From: Streptomyces capillispiralis
GTDB taxonomy: Bacteria > Actinomycetota > Actinomycetes > Streptomycetales > Streptomycetaceae
DNA length: 64,000 nt
Direction: 5' to 3'
Assembly: GCF_007829875.1 (NCBI RefSeq)
Contig: NZ_VIWV01000001.1
Coordinates: 4,434,501-4,498,500, forward strand
In this document: positions 24,468-32,584 of the stretch, piece after piece
How the letters are laid out: every line of letters starts with the position of its first letter
Position numbering within the stretch: the stretch's first letter is position 1
Notes under the pieces: model-generated
What the model was told of the DNA's origin: nothing
The model's database searches: none
Seen by the model: the letters and a program-made list of their open reading frames with translations, nothing else
Translations under genes and position numbers: made by a program

Positions 24468-25349
24468 ATGAGCGAGCAGTCCACCCGCGCCGCGGCCCCG
24501 GCCGACCAGTACGTCCTCACCCTGTTCTGCCCCGACAAGCAGGGCATCGTGCACGCCGTGTCGAGCTATCTGTTCATGACCGGCTGCAACATCGAGGACA
24601 GCCAGCAGTTCGGTGACCACGACACGGGACTGTTCTTCATGCGCGTCCACTTCTCGGCGGACGCCCCGGTGACCGTGGAGAAGCTGCGGGCGAGCTTCGC
24701 GGCGATCGGCGACTCCTTCCAGATGGAGTGGCAGATCAACCGGGCCGACGAGAAGATGCGCATCCTGCTCATGGTCAGCAGGTTCGGGCACTGCCTGAAC
24801 GACCTGCTGTTCCGCGCGCGGACCGGCGCCCTGCCCGTGGAGATCGCCGGAGTGGTGTCCAATCACACCGACTTCGCCGAGCTGGTGGCTTCGTACAACA
24901 TCCCGTTCCACCACATTCCGGTGACGCGGGACACCAAGGCGGAGGCCGAGGCGAAGCTGCTGGAGATCGTGCGCGAGGAGGACGTCGAGCTCGTCGTCCT
25001 CGCCCGCTACATGCAGGTCCTCTCCGACGACCTGTGCAAGCAGCTCTCCGGGCGCATCATCAACATCCACCACTCCTTCCTGCCGAGCTTCAAGGGCGCG
25101 AAGCCGTACCACCAGGCGCACGCGCGGGGCGTGAAGCTCATCGGCGCGACCGCGCACTATGTGACGGCCGACCTCGACGAGGGGCCGATCATCGAGCAGG
25201 AGGTCGAGCGGGTGGGACACGACGTCACGCCCGACCAGCTCGTCGCCATCGGGCGGGACGTGGAGTGCCAGGCGCTCGCGCGCGCGGTGAAGTGGCACGC
25301 GGAGCGCAGGATCCTGCTGAACGGGCGACGGACGGTCGTCTTCGCCTGA
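24468..25349 (+). CDS. purU: Formyltetrahydrofolate deformylase
   Basis: The 293-residue enzyme hydrolyses 10-formyl-THF to formate and THF. This balances one-carbon pools and supplies formate for purine synthesis. The N-terminal ACT domain (LTLFCPDKQGIVHAVSSYLF, residues about 15-90) senses ligand. The C-terminal formyltransferase-fold domain carries VVSNHTDF and the catalytic block IINIHHSFLPSFKGAKPYHQ with Asn/His, plus HYVTADLDEGPIIEQ containing the catalytic Asp. The ATG at 24468 has little ribosome-site complementarity, so a leaderless start is possible. Confidence 0.95.
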   Translation: MSEQSTRAAAPADQYVLTLFCPDKQGIVHAVSSYLFMTGCNIEDSQQFGDHDTGLFFMRVHFSADAPVTVEKLRASFAAIGDSFQMEWQINRADEKMRILLMVSRFGHCLNDLLFRARTGALPVEIAGVVSNHTDFAELVASYNIPFHHIPVTRDTKAEAEAKLLEIVREEDVELVVLARYMQVLSDDLCKQLSGRIINIHHSFLPSFKGAKPYHQAHARGVKLIGATAHYVTADLDEGPIIEQEVERVGHDVTPDQLVAIGRDVECQALARAVKWHAERRILLNGRRTVVFA

Positions 25350-25373
25350 CCCCGGACGCCGTTTCGTCGGCGG

Positions 25374-25391
25374 CCGGCCCCCGAGGGCCGG
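25374..25391. terminator. Small hairpin between purU and the anti-sigma gene
   Basis: Arms 25374-25380 (CCGGCCC) and 25385-25391 (GGGCCGG) enclose a CCGA loop. It lies between two converging genes and may stop transcription from purU. Confidence 0.45.
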
Positions 25392-25401
25392 GCGCTCGCG
25401 C

Positions 25402-26652
25402 TCAGATCCGGCTCATGCTCGCCGCCGCGTACAGCACGTCCTTGATCGCCGCGCGGTCGCCGACCTGCCCGGCGGCCGCGTCCAGCGGCGGCACATGGCC
25501 CGCCGCCAGCCGGCAGAACTCCGCGCCGTCCAGCGCCACATGGGCCACCTCGTGCTCCGCCGAGCCCTTCGCGGCGGGCGAGTCCAGCGGGATCAGCCAC
25601 TCCCCTCCGCCGGATCCCTCGATCTCCAGCCGCAGGCTGCGCCCGGGTTCACCGGCGGCGACCAGGCGCCGTTCGACGGGGGAGGCCAGCCCGTGGAGGC
25701 GGCGGTGCTCCAGGACGGCCGGGAGCATCCGCGCCGCCAGGTCGACGATGTGGTGCAGATGGCGCCCGGTGGGCGGGTCGTAGGGGTAGTCCACCGCCTC
25801 GGCGATGTTCTCCGCGTGCACCCAGCACTCGAAGGCGCGGTCCAGCATCGCGTCGTGCAGCGGCAGTTCGTAGTCGCCGTACGACACCGGCATCCGGCCG
25901 GTGCCGCCGCCGGTGAACGACACCGTCCGCACCAGGGCGTGGCTCTGCTCGCGCCAGGGCGTGCGCACGGAGCGGGTGGGCGGCACACGGGCGGTCCGCC
26001 AGTACGCCTCGGTGCGGTCCCACGGCGTGGGCCGGGCGGGGGCGGCGTCGCCGAGCGGGTCGTCCAGGCCGAGGGTGACCGCGACCAGCCCGTCCACCGT
26101 CATCAGGTGCGCGATGACCCCGGCGACGGTGGTCCGGCGGGTGGTCGCCTCGTCGGCCTCGTACCAGCGCAGCCGCACCGGGGCGTGCCACTCGGAGTCC
26201 CCGAAGTCCTGGAGCAGAGCGTCCAGCCGCGCGGTCTCGGCGTCGTAGGCGGCGGCCCACTCCGGCACGGGGATGCGCGGCGGGCGCCGCTCCAGGCAGG
26301 ACTCCAGGACGCGGGTGCGCAGGGCGGGATCGAGGTCGAGGGTCTCGGGCCGCTGGAGGAGGCCGACCGCCTCACGCAGCCGCAGCGCCTCGTCCGCGCA
26401 GGGTCCGCAGGCGCCGAGGTGTTCCTCGACGGCCTCCGCCTCGGCCGGCCCGCAGGCGGCGAGTGCCCAGGCACCCAGCAGCGACTTCAGCACGTGGTGC
26501 TCCAGCACGAGGGGTGGTCCGTCCGGTGCGTCCGGGGGGTGCGCCGCCGCGCCGGTGTCGTCGTACGGCCCGGTGTCGCAGGGGTGCGGTCCGGTGCCGT
26601 GGGGGTGCGGACCCGGGGTGGACGCGTACGCCTCGTGGCGGTGCTCGCTCAT
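25402..26652 (-). CDS. Anti-sigma factor: zinc-finger (ZAS-like) domain fused to a mycothiol-dependent maleylpyruvate isomerase-type domain
   Basis: The 416-residue protein has a low-complexity His/Pro/Gly start. A ZAS-like segment follows (residues about 50-110) with the HxxxCxxC signature in EEHLGACGPC. A DinB/MDMPI-type domain comes next (ATRRTTVAGVIAHLMTVDGLVAVTLG, then YPYDPPTGRHLHHIVDLAARMLP). It starts 4 bp inside the ECF sigma gene (ATGA), so it is co-translated with and almost certainly binds that sigma factor. Zinc anti-sigma factors release their partner on thiol oxidation. The MDMPI-type part suggests mycothiol or metal sensing, which is inference. Confidence 0.85.
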   Translation of the reverse strand: MSEHRHEAYASTPGPHPHGTGPHPCDTGPYDDTGAAAHPPDAPDGPPLVLEHHVLKSLLGAWALAACGPAEAEAVEEHLGACGPCADEALRLREAVGLLQRPETLDLDPALRTRVLESCLERRPPRIPVPEWAAAYDAETARLDALLQDFGDSEWHAPVRLRWYEADEATTRRTTVAGVIAHLMTVDGLVAVTLGLDDPLGDAAPARPTPWDRTEAYWRTARVPPTRSVRTPWREQSHALVRTVSFTGGGTGRMPVSYGDYELPLHDAMLDRAFECWVHAENIAEAVDYPYDPPTGRHLHHIVDLAARMLPAVLEHRRLHGLASPVERRLVAAGEPGRSLRLEIEGSGGGEWLIPLDSPAAKGSAEHEVAHVALDGAEFCRLAAGHVPPLDAAAGQVGDRAAIKDVLYAAASMSRI

Positions 26653-27230
26653 GCGGCACCCCCGATGCGGGGCGGGGCGCCCGGGGCCTCGGTGTCGTGC
26701 GCGGTGGCCAGCAGTTGCAGGCCCAGGCGGAGCCGGCGGCGGGCCTCGTCGTCGGTGACGCCCAGGTCGAGGGCCGTCTGGCGGTAGTCGCGGCGCTGGA
26801 AGTAGGCCAGCTCCAGGGCGGCCCGCAGCGGTGCCGGCATGGACTGGACGATGTAGTCGGCGCGGGCGGCCACCGAGGCGTGGCGCACCGTGCGCTCGAC
26901 GTCCTCCGCGCTGCCGGGGCCGCCCCGGGCGAGCGCCGCCGTGCCGGTGGTGCGCAGCCGCTGCACGGCCAGCCGGCTGGTCAGCGCGGCGAGCCAGGTG
27001 CGCAGCGGTCCCTGCCGGGGGTCGTAGGCGTCCGGGTGCTCCCAGACGTGGGCGAAGACGTCGCGGGTGACGGCGTCGGCCGCGTGTTCGTCGCCGACGA
27101 CACGGTGGGCGAGGCCGTGCACGAGGGAGGCGAAGCGGTCGTAGAGCTCACCGAGGGCCGCCGCCTCCCCACGGGCGAGCCGCTGCTGCATCTTGCGGTC
27201 CCACCGGGGCGGTACGTCCCTGTGTGCCAT
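26649..27230 (-). CDS. ECF-family RNA polymerase sigma factor
   Basis: The 193-residue protein has sigma region 2 (LGELYDRFASLVHGLAHRVV, then DVFAHVWEHPDAYDPRQGPLRTWL) and region 4 (MPAPLRAALELAYFQRRDYRQ, then LGVTDDEARRRLRLGLQLL). Its stop overlaps the start of its anti-sigma gene by 4 bp. The ATG at 27230 is used; an ATG 12 bases further upstream is also in frame. The 365-bp region upstream contains three 10-bp-spaced GATCGRA repeats (27439-27465). Sigma factors of this type are often autoregulated, but no obvious cognate promoter was identified. Confidence 0.9.
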   Translation of the reverse strand: MAHRDVPPRWDRKMQQRLARGEAAALGELYDRFASLVHGLAHRVVGDEHAADAVTRDVFAHVWEHPDAYDPRQGPLRTWLAALTSRLAVQRLRTTGTAALARGGPGSAEDVERTVRHASVAARADYIVQSMPAPLRAALELAYFQRRDYRQTALDLGVTDDEARRRLRLGLQLLATAHDTEAPGAPPRIGGAA

Positions 27231-27595
27231 GCGGCCCCTCACCCCCTGTTCCTCCCCACGTCCCGGGCCGGTCGTGCCCGGGTCCAGCGTGTGGCCGGCA
27301 GCTTCACGAATGTAGTCGGCACGTACAAGGACGCACGCCCCTTTGCGGCAATGTGCGCCCCCGACGGAGCCGCAGGTGGTAAGGGGTCGCCCCGGTACGT
27401 CGGACGTCGTTCGGATCGCGTCTACCCTCCCGCGCGCCGATCGGAACCGATCGAATCGGATCGAAGGTGACTAAAACAAGCCCTTTCCCTTCGATTCCTG
27501 TTTCTGGGGCCGTGTTTCAGGGAACGGCCGGTGGGCAGCCGCGCTGCAAGGAAGCGTAGGGACTGCTTCCGTTTCGGCGAGTGAGGGGCGTGGTG
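27231..27595. other. 365-bp intergenic region between ECF sigma and STAS genes
   Basis: No gene is supported. It contains direct repeats GATCGGA, GATCGAA, GATCGAA at 27439, 27449 and 27459. It also has a possible sigma-B-type promoter (GTTTC, 15 bp, GGGAAC, about 27499-27524, facing the STAS gene) and a dyad GGAAGC (27550-27555) / GCTTCC (27565-27570) around a TAGGGA. Confidence 0.4.
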
Positions 27596-27970
27596 GTGAC
27601 CTTCAAAGTGACCGACCAGGAGCACGGTGAATGGACCGTGCTCCGCGTGTCGGGCGAGCTGGACCTGGTGACGTCCCCGGTGCTGCGCCAGCGGGTGCAC
27701 GACGTGGTGGCCGAGGGCGGGCACCGCCTCGTCCTCGATCTCTCCGAGGTGTGGTTCTGCGACTCCAGCGGGGTCGGCGTGCTCATAGCCTCCCGCCGGC
27801 TGCTGCGCTCCTGTCAGGGCAGCCTGCGGCTGATCCTGCCCGCGCGGGGCGCCGCCGACGGCAGCCACGTCAACAAGGTGCTCGGCGCCCTCGGCGTCCG
27901 CCGCCTCTTCGAGATCCACCCGGACGTCCCGTCCGCGGTCGACGAGGACTCCCGCCCGCTGTCCGCGTGA
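27596..27970 (+). CDS. Anti-sigma factor antagonist (STAS domain)
   Basis: The 124-residue single STAS-domain protein resembles SpoIIAA/RsbV: VLRVSGELDLVTSPVLRQRV near the N-terminus, then LVLDLSEVWFCDSSGVGVLIA, where DSSGVG contains the serine phosphorylated by partner anti-sigma kinases. The GTG at 27596 is chosen from four in-frame GTGs because GAGGGG lies 7 bases upstream. A likely kinase partner, an RsbW-like ATPase, is encoded 1.1 kb downstream. It probably takes part in partner switching of a stress or differentiation sigma factor. Confidence 0.88.
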   Translation: MTFKVTDQEHGEWTVLRVSGELDLVTSPVLRQRVHDVVAEGGHRLVLDLSEVWFCDSSGVGVLIASRRLLRSCQGSLRLILPARGAADGSHVNKVLGALGVRRLFEIHPDVPSAVDEDSRPLSA

Positions 27971-28117
27971 GGGGCGCGTCCGCTCACACGTGTCACACGG
28001 TTGTCCCGTTCTTCCCCCGGTCTTGGTGCAGGCGTCGTTTTCGCGCTCCCGGGCACCCCTTCACCCCGTACGCTCCCAGCGAGACGACCCACTGACCTAA
28101 GGCGGCCTGAAAGAGAC

Positions 28118-28630
28118 ATGGTCACCAGCGAGTACGAACGCAGGATCGCGGCCCGGTTCGCCACCTTCGACCAGGACGGCAACGGGTACATCGACCGCGA
28201 GGACTTCAGCGGAGCGGCCAAGGCGCTCCTCGCCGAGTTCGGCACCGCGGCCCGCTCCGACCGGGGCCAGGCCCTGTACATCGGGGCCGAGGCGTTCTGG
28301 CAGGGCATGGCGGGCATCGCGGACCGGGACGGCGACCAGCGCATCACGCGCGAGGAGTTCGTGAACGGCGCGCTCAAGCGGCTGCGGGACAACCCGGAGC
28401 GGTTCGCCGAGATCGCCCGCCCCTTCCTGCACGCGGCGCTCGCCGTGGCCGGCCCCGGGGACGACGCCGCGGTGACCGTCGAGGCCACCGCGCGTGTCAT
28501 CGCGGTGCTCGGTGTGCCGGAGGAGGCCGCCCGCGCGGCGGCTGCCGCGCTGGACGCGGACGGCGACGGGCGGATCGACGAGGAAGAGATCGTGCGCGCC
28601 TTCGCCCGTTACTTCACCGTCCCCGAGTAG
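28118..28630 (+). CDS. cabD: EF-hand calcium-binding protein (calerythrin/CabD type)
   Basis: The 170-residue protein carries three clear EF-hand loops: DQDGNGYIDREDF (starting residue 18), DRDGDQRITREEF (residue 69) and DADGDGRIDEEEI (residue 146). A fourth site between the second and third is degenerate. The size and spacing match the calerythrin-like Cab proteins of Streptomyces, and from memory CabD of S. coelicolor lies in this neighbourhood. Cab proteins buffer or sense Ca2+ during germination and aerial growth. The ATG at 28118 follows GAAAGAG. Confidence 0.85.
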   Translation: MVTSEYERRIAARFATFDQDGNGYIDREDFSGAAKALLAEFGTAARSDRGQALYIGAEAFWQGMAGIADRDGDQRITREEFVNGALKRLRDNPERFAEIARPFLHAALAVAGPGDDAAVTVEATARVIAVLGVPEEAARAAAAALDADGDGRIDEEEIVRAFARYFTVPE

Positions 28631-29108
28631 GTCCCCCCGGGGAGCCGCCGCGCGATGTCACGGATCGTGGCATTGCTGTGATCACGGAGCGTTGATACCG
28701 GCTTGTGTCCTGTGCGCGACTCGTCACGGCATGGAGTCGGACGTCCGCTCCGGTACCTTGTGTGGGATGCGAGTCGTTGGGAGCACGCACCGCGGCGGAG
28801 TCGCCCCCGAGGCGACTCCGTCTCCGCCGGTGCCTGCCGCCGCTCGCCGTGTGGCCAGGCGAAACGCCGCCGACTGTTCGACTTCCCGCGGCGGGCGTCG
28901 CACAGTATGCCGCACATGTACTCCTTCGCGCTGGAATATGCCCGAAGCGCTTGTTGGCGTGACTGTACGTCAACCATGCTTCCCCACAAGGGATTCACGG
29001 TCCGTGACTCCCGTCCCGGCCGTTGTTCTGGCCATGCAGAGAATGGCTACGATCGTGGCCCTCGTGAGGCGCGAGCCTAAGTGTCCGCCGGTTCGGATGG
29101 TGTGAGCG
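28631..29108. other. 478-bp intergenic region with hairpin and promoter-like elements
   Basis: No convincing gene is present. A 10-bp hairpin lies at 28796-28820. The stretch 28905-29075 is relatively AT-rich and contains TTGTTC then TACGAT (19-bp spacing) ending near 29056, a plausible promoter for the ATPase gene at 29109. A 23-codon frame beginning at ATG 29034 ends just before the ATPase GTG and would overlap that promoter, so I do not call it. Confidence 0.4.
28796..28820. terminator. 10-bp hairpin downstream of cabD
   Basis: Arms 28796-28805 (CGGAGTCGCC) and 28811-28820 are perfectly complementary around a CCCGA loop. It lies 166 bp after the cabD stop and is best read as a terminator. 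Confidence 0.5.
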
Positions 29109-29585
29109 GTGCAGGTGCTTCAAGTGCAGCTGGATGTCCGGCCCGACCCCGCTGAGGTGGGACGGGCCCGGCGGTGGGCCCGTTCGCGGCTGGCCGTGTC
29201 CGGCATACAGGCCGACGAACCCCTCGCCGAGACCCTGATCCTGCTCGTCTCGGAGCTCGTCACCAACGCCGTGGTGCACACCGGCCGTCCCGCCGTGCTG
29301 CGACTGTCCCTGCCGGGCACGGAGGCGCCCGAGGAGGTCACCGTCCGCCTGGAGGTGGCCGACCGCAGCGGCAGGGCGCCGGTGCCGCGCTGCGTGGACG
29401 GAGAGGCCACCGGCGGGCGCGGACTCGCCCTCGTGGACGGACTGGCCGACCGCTGGGGCTGGAGCGCGGAGGGCGCCGGCAAGCGCATCTGGTGCGAACT
29501 GGACCGCTGTGCGCGGACGTCCGAGGCCGCGCGGGCCTGCGGCGGCTCGACGGCGTACGACGGGCTGGCGTACGAAGCGGTGTGA
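29109..29585 (+). CDS. RsbW-like ATP-binding (HATPase) regulatory protein
   Basis: The 158-residue protein is a stand-alone histidine-kinase-like ATPase domain of the anti-sigma kinase family. The N-box ELVTNAVVHT lies near residue 50, the D-box equivalent VADRSGRAPV near 90 and the G-box TGGRGLALVDGLADRWGW near 105. The GTG at 29109 follows a GTGTGAGCG region with weak complementarity. Such proteins phosphorylate STAS antagonists and bind sigma factors; the STAS gene at 27596 is the nearest possible substrate. Streptomyces encode dozens, so pairing is inference. Confidence 0.82.
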   Translation: MQVLQVQLDVRPDPAEVGRARRWARSRLAVSGIQADEPLAETLILLVSELVTNAVVHTGRPAVLRLSLPGTEAPEEVTVRLEVADRSGRAPVPRCVDGEATGGRGLALVDGLADRWGWSAEGAGKRIWCELDRCARTSEAARACGGSTAYDGLAYEAV

Positions 29586-29865
29586 GTACGCGCGGGGCGC
29601 GGCGTTCCGGGGCGCGGTGTTCCGGTGTGCGGCGTTCGGTCGCGGAGCCCGTGGTGTGGGCCGTTCGCCGGGTGCCGGTCGGGCGTGGCCGGTCGCGCAG
29701 TTCCCCGCGCCCCTTGGGGGTGGGGCGGACGGGGTGAGGGCATGGGGGCACGGTGGGCCGGGCGTGCGGGGGTGTGCGGGAGTCGGTGCGCCGGGTGTGC
29801 TTCCGTGCGCGGTGCCTGTGAACAGGACGTATGGCGCATTCCTCCCTTTCTCACTCGAATCGGTG

Positions 29866-29967
29866 TTGACGCGCCGTGACCGTTTGATCACGCTGGTCGT
29901 CAACGGTTCGCCGCGAGGGGACGGCGAGGGCTCGACGACGGGAGTCCTCGGCGAGTGTGGGTCGTGA
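29866..29967 (+). pseudogene. Possible remnant of an NADPH-dependent FMN reductase N-terminus
   Basis: The frame reads TRRDRLITLVVNGSPRGDGE and then stops at 29965. VVNGSPR resembles the phosphate-binding start of flavodoxin-fold FMN reductases. Nothing downstream continues the fold. It may be a decayed gene end or chance similarity. Confidence 0.25.
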
Positions 29968-30094
29968 TTCGGCGTCGGTTCCCTCAGGGCCGAGGGGAAC
30001 CCGGGCGGGAGCGCCGAAGCCGGAAAGGCGGTGCGGCGCTGCCGTGCTCGGGGCGACAGCGCCGCACCGCGATCGACGGCGGGGGCTGCGGCAT

Positions 30095-30125
30095 CCCGCT
30101 TGTCCACAGGCTGTGGACAAGCGGG
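30095..30125. promoter_or_regulatory. 31-bp perfect palindrome carrying two inverted DnaA boxes
   Basis: Arms 30095-30109 and 30111-30125 (15 bp each, 1-bp centre) contain TTGTCCACA at 30100-30108 and its inverse TGTGGACAA at 30112-30120. TTGTCCACA is the preferred Streptomyces DnaA box. It lies 28 bp beyond the stop of the converging AraC-type gene and could be a DnaA-binding site, a terminator, or both. Confidence 0.6.
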
Positions 30126-30152
30126 AGCGGGTTCAGCGGAGTGGGGGGCCGC

Positions 30153-31196
30153 TCACGCCCCGGCCGTCGCGGGCGCGCCGGACCGCGGTCGCCCGCCCGC
30201 CCGGAAGGTCCGCCGGTACGCCGTCGGCGTCACCCCCAGCGCCGCCTGGAGGTGCTGCCGCATCGACTGGGCCGTACCGAAACCGGCGTCCCGGGCCACC
30301 TGGTCCACCGACAGATCGGTGGACTCCAGCAGGTGCCGGGCCCGCTCCACCCGCTGCTGCGTCAGCCACTGCCCCGGACTGACACCGGCCTCCTCGCGGA
30401 AGCGGCGCGTGAAGGTGCGTACCGACATCGCCTCCCGCGCGGCCAGGTCGCGCAGCTGGATCGGCTCGTGCAGCCGGTCCAGCGCCCACGCGCGGGCGCC
30501 GCTCGTGGACGCCTGCTGCGGATCGGGCACCGGCCGCCGGATGTACTGCGCCTGCCCGCCGTCGCGGTGCGGCGGCACCACCGTGCGCCGGGCCACGTCG
30601 TTGGCGACGGCCGCTCCGTGGTCGCGCCGCACCATGTGCAGGCACAGGTCGATGCCGGCCGCGACGCCCGCCGAGGTCAGGATGTCGCCGTCGTCCACGA
30701 ACAGCACCTCCGGGTCGACCGCGATCCGGGGGAAGAGCCGCTGGAAGCGCTCGGAGTCGGCCCAGTGCGTGGTCGCGGGGCGGCCGTCGAGGTAACCGGC
30801 GGCGGCCAGCACGTACACGCCGGTGCAGATGGAGGCGAGCCGGGTGCCGGGGCGGACCAGGGCGAGGGCGGCGGCCAGGTCGTCGGTCAGCTCGCCCCGC
30901 TCGTACACCGGCCCGAGCTCGTAGGAGGCGGGGACGATCACCGTGTCGGCGGTGGCGAGGGCCTCCGGGCCGTGCGCGACGTGGACGGAGAAGTCGGCGT
31001 CGGTCTCGACCGGGCCGGGCGGCCGGACCGAGCAGGTGACCACCTCGTACAGGTACCGGCCCCGGTCGTCCCTCGGGCGGCCGAAGATGCGGTGCGGGAT
31101 GCCCAGTTCGAACGGGAGCAGCCCGTCCAGGGCGAGGACGACGACACGGTGCGGCCGGACGTCGGCGGAGGAGGGCGTGGGCTCGACCGGATCCAT
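30153..31196 (-). CDS. GlxA-family transcriptional regulator (DJ-1/PfpI domain plus AraC HTH)
   Basis: The 347-residue protein has an N-terminal DJ-1/PfpI-like domain (VVVLALDGLLPFELGIPHRI, then ASICTGVYVLAAAGYLDGRPATTHW, with the Cys of the nucleophile elbow present). A C-terminal AraC double HTH follows (IQLRDLAAREAMSVRTFTRR, then LSVDQVARDAGFGTAQSMRQHL). It is divergent from an MFS transporter 71 bp away, suggesting that it controls that transporter. The inducer is unknown. Confidence 0.92.
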   Translation of the reverse strand: MDPVEPTPSSADVRPHRVVVLALDGLLPFELGIPHRIFGRPRDDRGRYLYEVVTCSVRPPGPVETDADFSVHVAHGPEALATADTVIVPASYELGPVYERGELTDDLAAALALVRPGTRLASICTGVYVLAAAGYLDGRPATTHWADSERFQRLFPRIAVDPEVLFVDDGDILTSAGVAAGIDLCLHMVRRDHGAAVANDVARRTVVPPHRDGGQAQYIRRPVPDPQQASTSGARAWALDRLHEPIQLRDLAAREAMSVRTFTRRFREEAGVSPGQWLTQQRVERARHLLESTDLSVDQVARDAGFGTAQSMRQHLQAALGVTPTAYRRTFRAGGRPRSGAPATAGA

Positions 31197-31267
31197 GGCC
31201 CGATCCTAACGAATGCTGTCCTTCCGGCCACTCGATGCGGCGTTCCCCACCCCCGAAGCTCTAGGGC

Positions 31268-32584
31268 GTGACCCAGACAAGCGAGACAGCCGCCGCCGTG
31301 CAGCCGCCCGCGGGCGGCCGCAAGCCGACCCGCACCCGCGTCCACCGCGCGTGGTTCGTCGCCGCCGTCACCTTCGTGACGATCATCGGCGCCGCCGCCT
31401 TCCGCTCCGTACCGGGCCTGTTCATCGACCCGCTGCATGAGGAGTTCGGCTGGTCGCGCGGCACCATCGGCGCGGCCGTCTCGGTGAACCTCGCGCTGTA
31501 CGGCCTCACCGCGCCGTTCGCCGCGGCGCTCATGGACCGCTACGGCATCCGCAAGGTCGTCGCCGTCGCGCTCACCGTGATCGCGCTCGGCTCGGGCCTG
31601 ACGGTGTGGATGACCGCGGCCTGGCAGCTGATGCTGTGCTGGGGCCTGCTGGTGGGCCTCGGCTCCGGCTCCATGGCGCTGGCCTTCGCCGCGACCGTCA
31701 CCAACCGCTGGTTCACCGAGCGGCGCGGCCTGGTCAGCGGCATCCTCACCGCCGCGTCCGCCTCCGGACAGCTGATCTTCCTGCCCGTGCTGTCCTGGAT
31801 CGTCGACACCCACGACTGGCGCCCGGCGGCCGTCACGGTGGCGCTCGCCGCGCTCGCCGTGGTCCCGTTCGTCTGGCTGCTGCTGCACGACCACCCGGCC
31901 GACGTGGGCCAGAAGCCGTACGGCGCGCGGGAGTTCGTGCCCAAGCCGGCCCCCGTGCCCGGGGCCGCCCGGCGTGCGCTCAAGGTGCTGTCCTCGGCGG
32001 TGCGCACCGGCCCGTTCTGGCTGCTGGCCGGCACCTTCGCCATCTGCGGCGCCTCCACCAACGGCCTGATCCAGACCCACTTCGTGCCCGCGTCCCACGA
32101 CCACGGCATGCCCATCACGACCGCAGCCTCCCTGCTCGCCGTCATCGGCGTCTTCGACGTCGTCGGCACGATCGCCTCCGGCTGGTTCACCGACCGCTTC
32201 GACTCCCGCCGCCTGCTCGCCGTCTACTACGCCCTGCGCGGGATCTCCCTGCTCTTCCTGCCGATCCTGCTGGCGCCGAGCGTCCACCCGCCGATGATCT
32301 TCTTCATCGTCTTCTACGGCCTCGACTGGGTCGCCACCGTCCCGCCCACCCTCGCCCTGTGCCGCGAGCACTACGGCGACGACAGCCCCATCGTCTTCGG
32401 CTGGGTCCTCGCCTCCCACCAGGTGGGTGCCGCCGTGGTCGCCTTCCTCGGCGGCGTCGCACGCGACACCTTCGGCTCCTACGACGTGGTCTGGTACGCC
32501 TCGGGAGCGCTGTGCGCGGCGGCGGCGCTGATGGCCCTGGTGATCCGCCACCGCCCGTCCGCACCGGCTCCCGCGGCCCCCTGA
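31268..32584 (+). CDS. MFS transporter
   Basis: The 438-residue protein has 12 predicted membrane segments and the MFS loop-2/3 signature MDRYGIRKVVAV. Other blocks are LVGLGSGSMALAFAATVTNR and FTDRFDSRRLLAVYYALRG in the second half. It resembles oxalate/formate- or monocarboxylate-type antiporters. The GTG at 31268 has TAGGG just upstream but no clear ribosome site, so the message may be leaderless. It is divergent from the GlxA-type regulator. The stop codon lies inside the first unit of a 20-bp tandem repeat. Confidence 0.9.
   Translation: MTQTSETAAAVQPPAGGRKPTRTRVHRAWFVAAVTFVTIIGAAAFRSVPGLFIDPLHEEFGWSRGTIGAAVSVNLALYGLTAPFAAALMDRYGIRKVVAVALTVIALGSGLTVWMTAAWQLMLCWGLLVGLGSGSMALAFAATVTNRWFTERRGLVSGILTAASASGQLIFLPVLSWIVDTHDWRPAAVTVALAALAVVPFVWLLLHDHPADVGQKPYGAREFVPKPAPVPGAARRALKVLSSAVRTGPFWLLAGTFAICGASTNGLIQTHFVPASHDHGMPITTAASLLAVIGVFDVVGTIASGWFTDRFDSRRLLAVYYALRGISLLFLPILLAPSVHPPMIFFIVFYGLDWVATVPPTLALCREHYGDDSPIVFGWVLASHQVGAAVVAFLGGVARDTFGSYDVVWYASGALCAAAALMALVIRHRPSAPAPAAP

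Larger units (their letters stand above)
29586..30152. other. 567-bp intergenic region; low-complexity GC, flavodoxin-like remnant and DnaA-box palindrome
   Basis: 29590-29640 is imperfectly repetitive (GGCGCGGYGTTCCGG-like units). 29866-29967 encodes a short fragment resembling the N-terminus of a flavodoxin-fold reductase. 30095-30125 is a palindrome with two DnaA boxes. No complete gene is supported. Confidence 0.55.

Noticed and set aside
29034..29105. 23-codon leader peptide before the RsbW-like gene
   Set aside because: It spans the likely promoter of that gene, lacks a ribosome site and has no stem-loop or codon bias typical of leaders.
30095..30125. Replication origin at the DnaA-box palindrome
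   Set aside because: Streptomyces oriC has many DnaA boxes between dnaA and dnaN. Here there are only two boxes and no replication genes.
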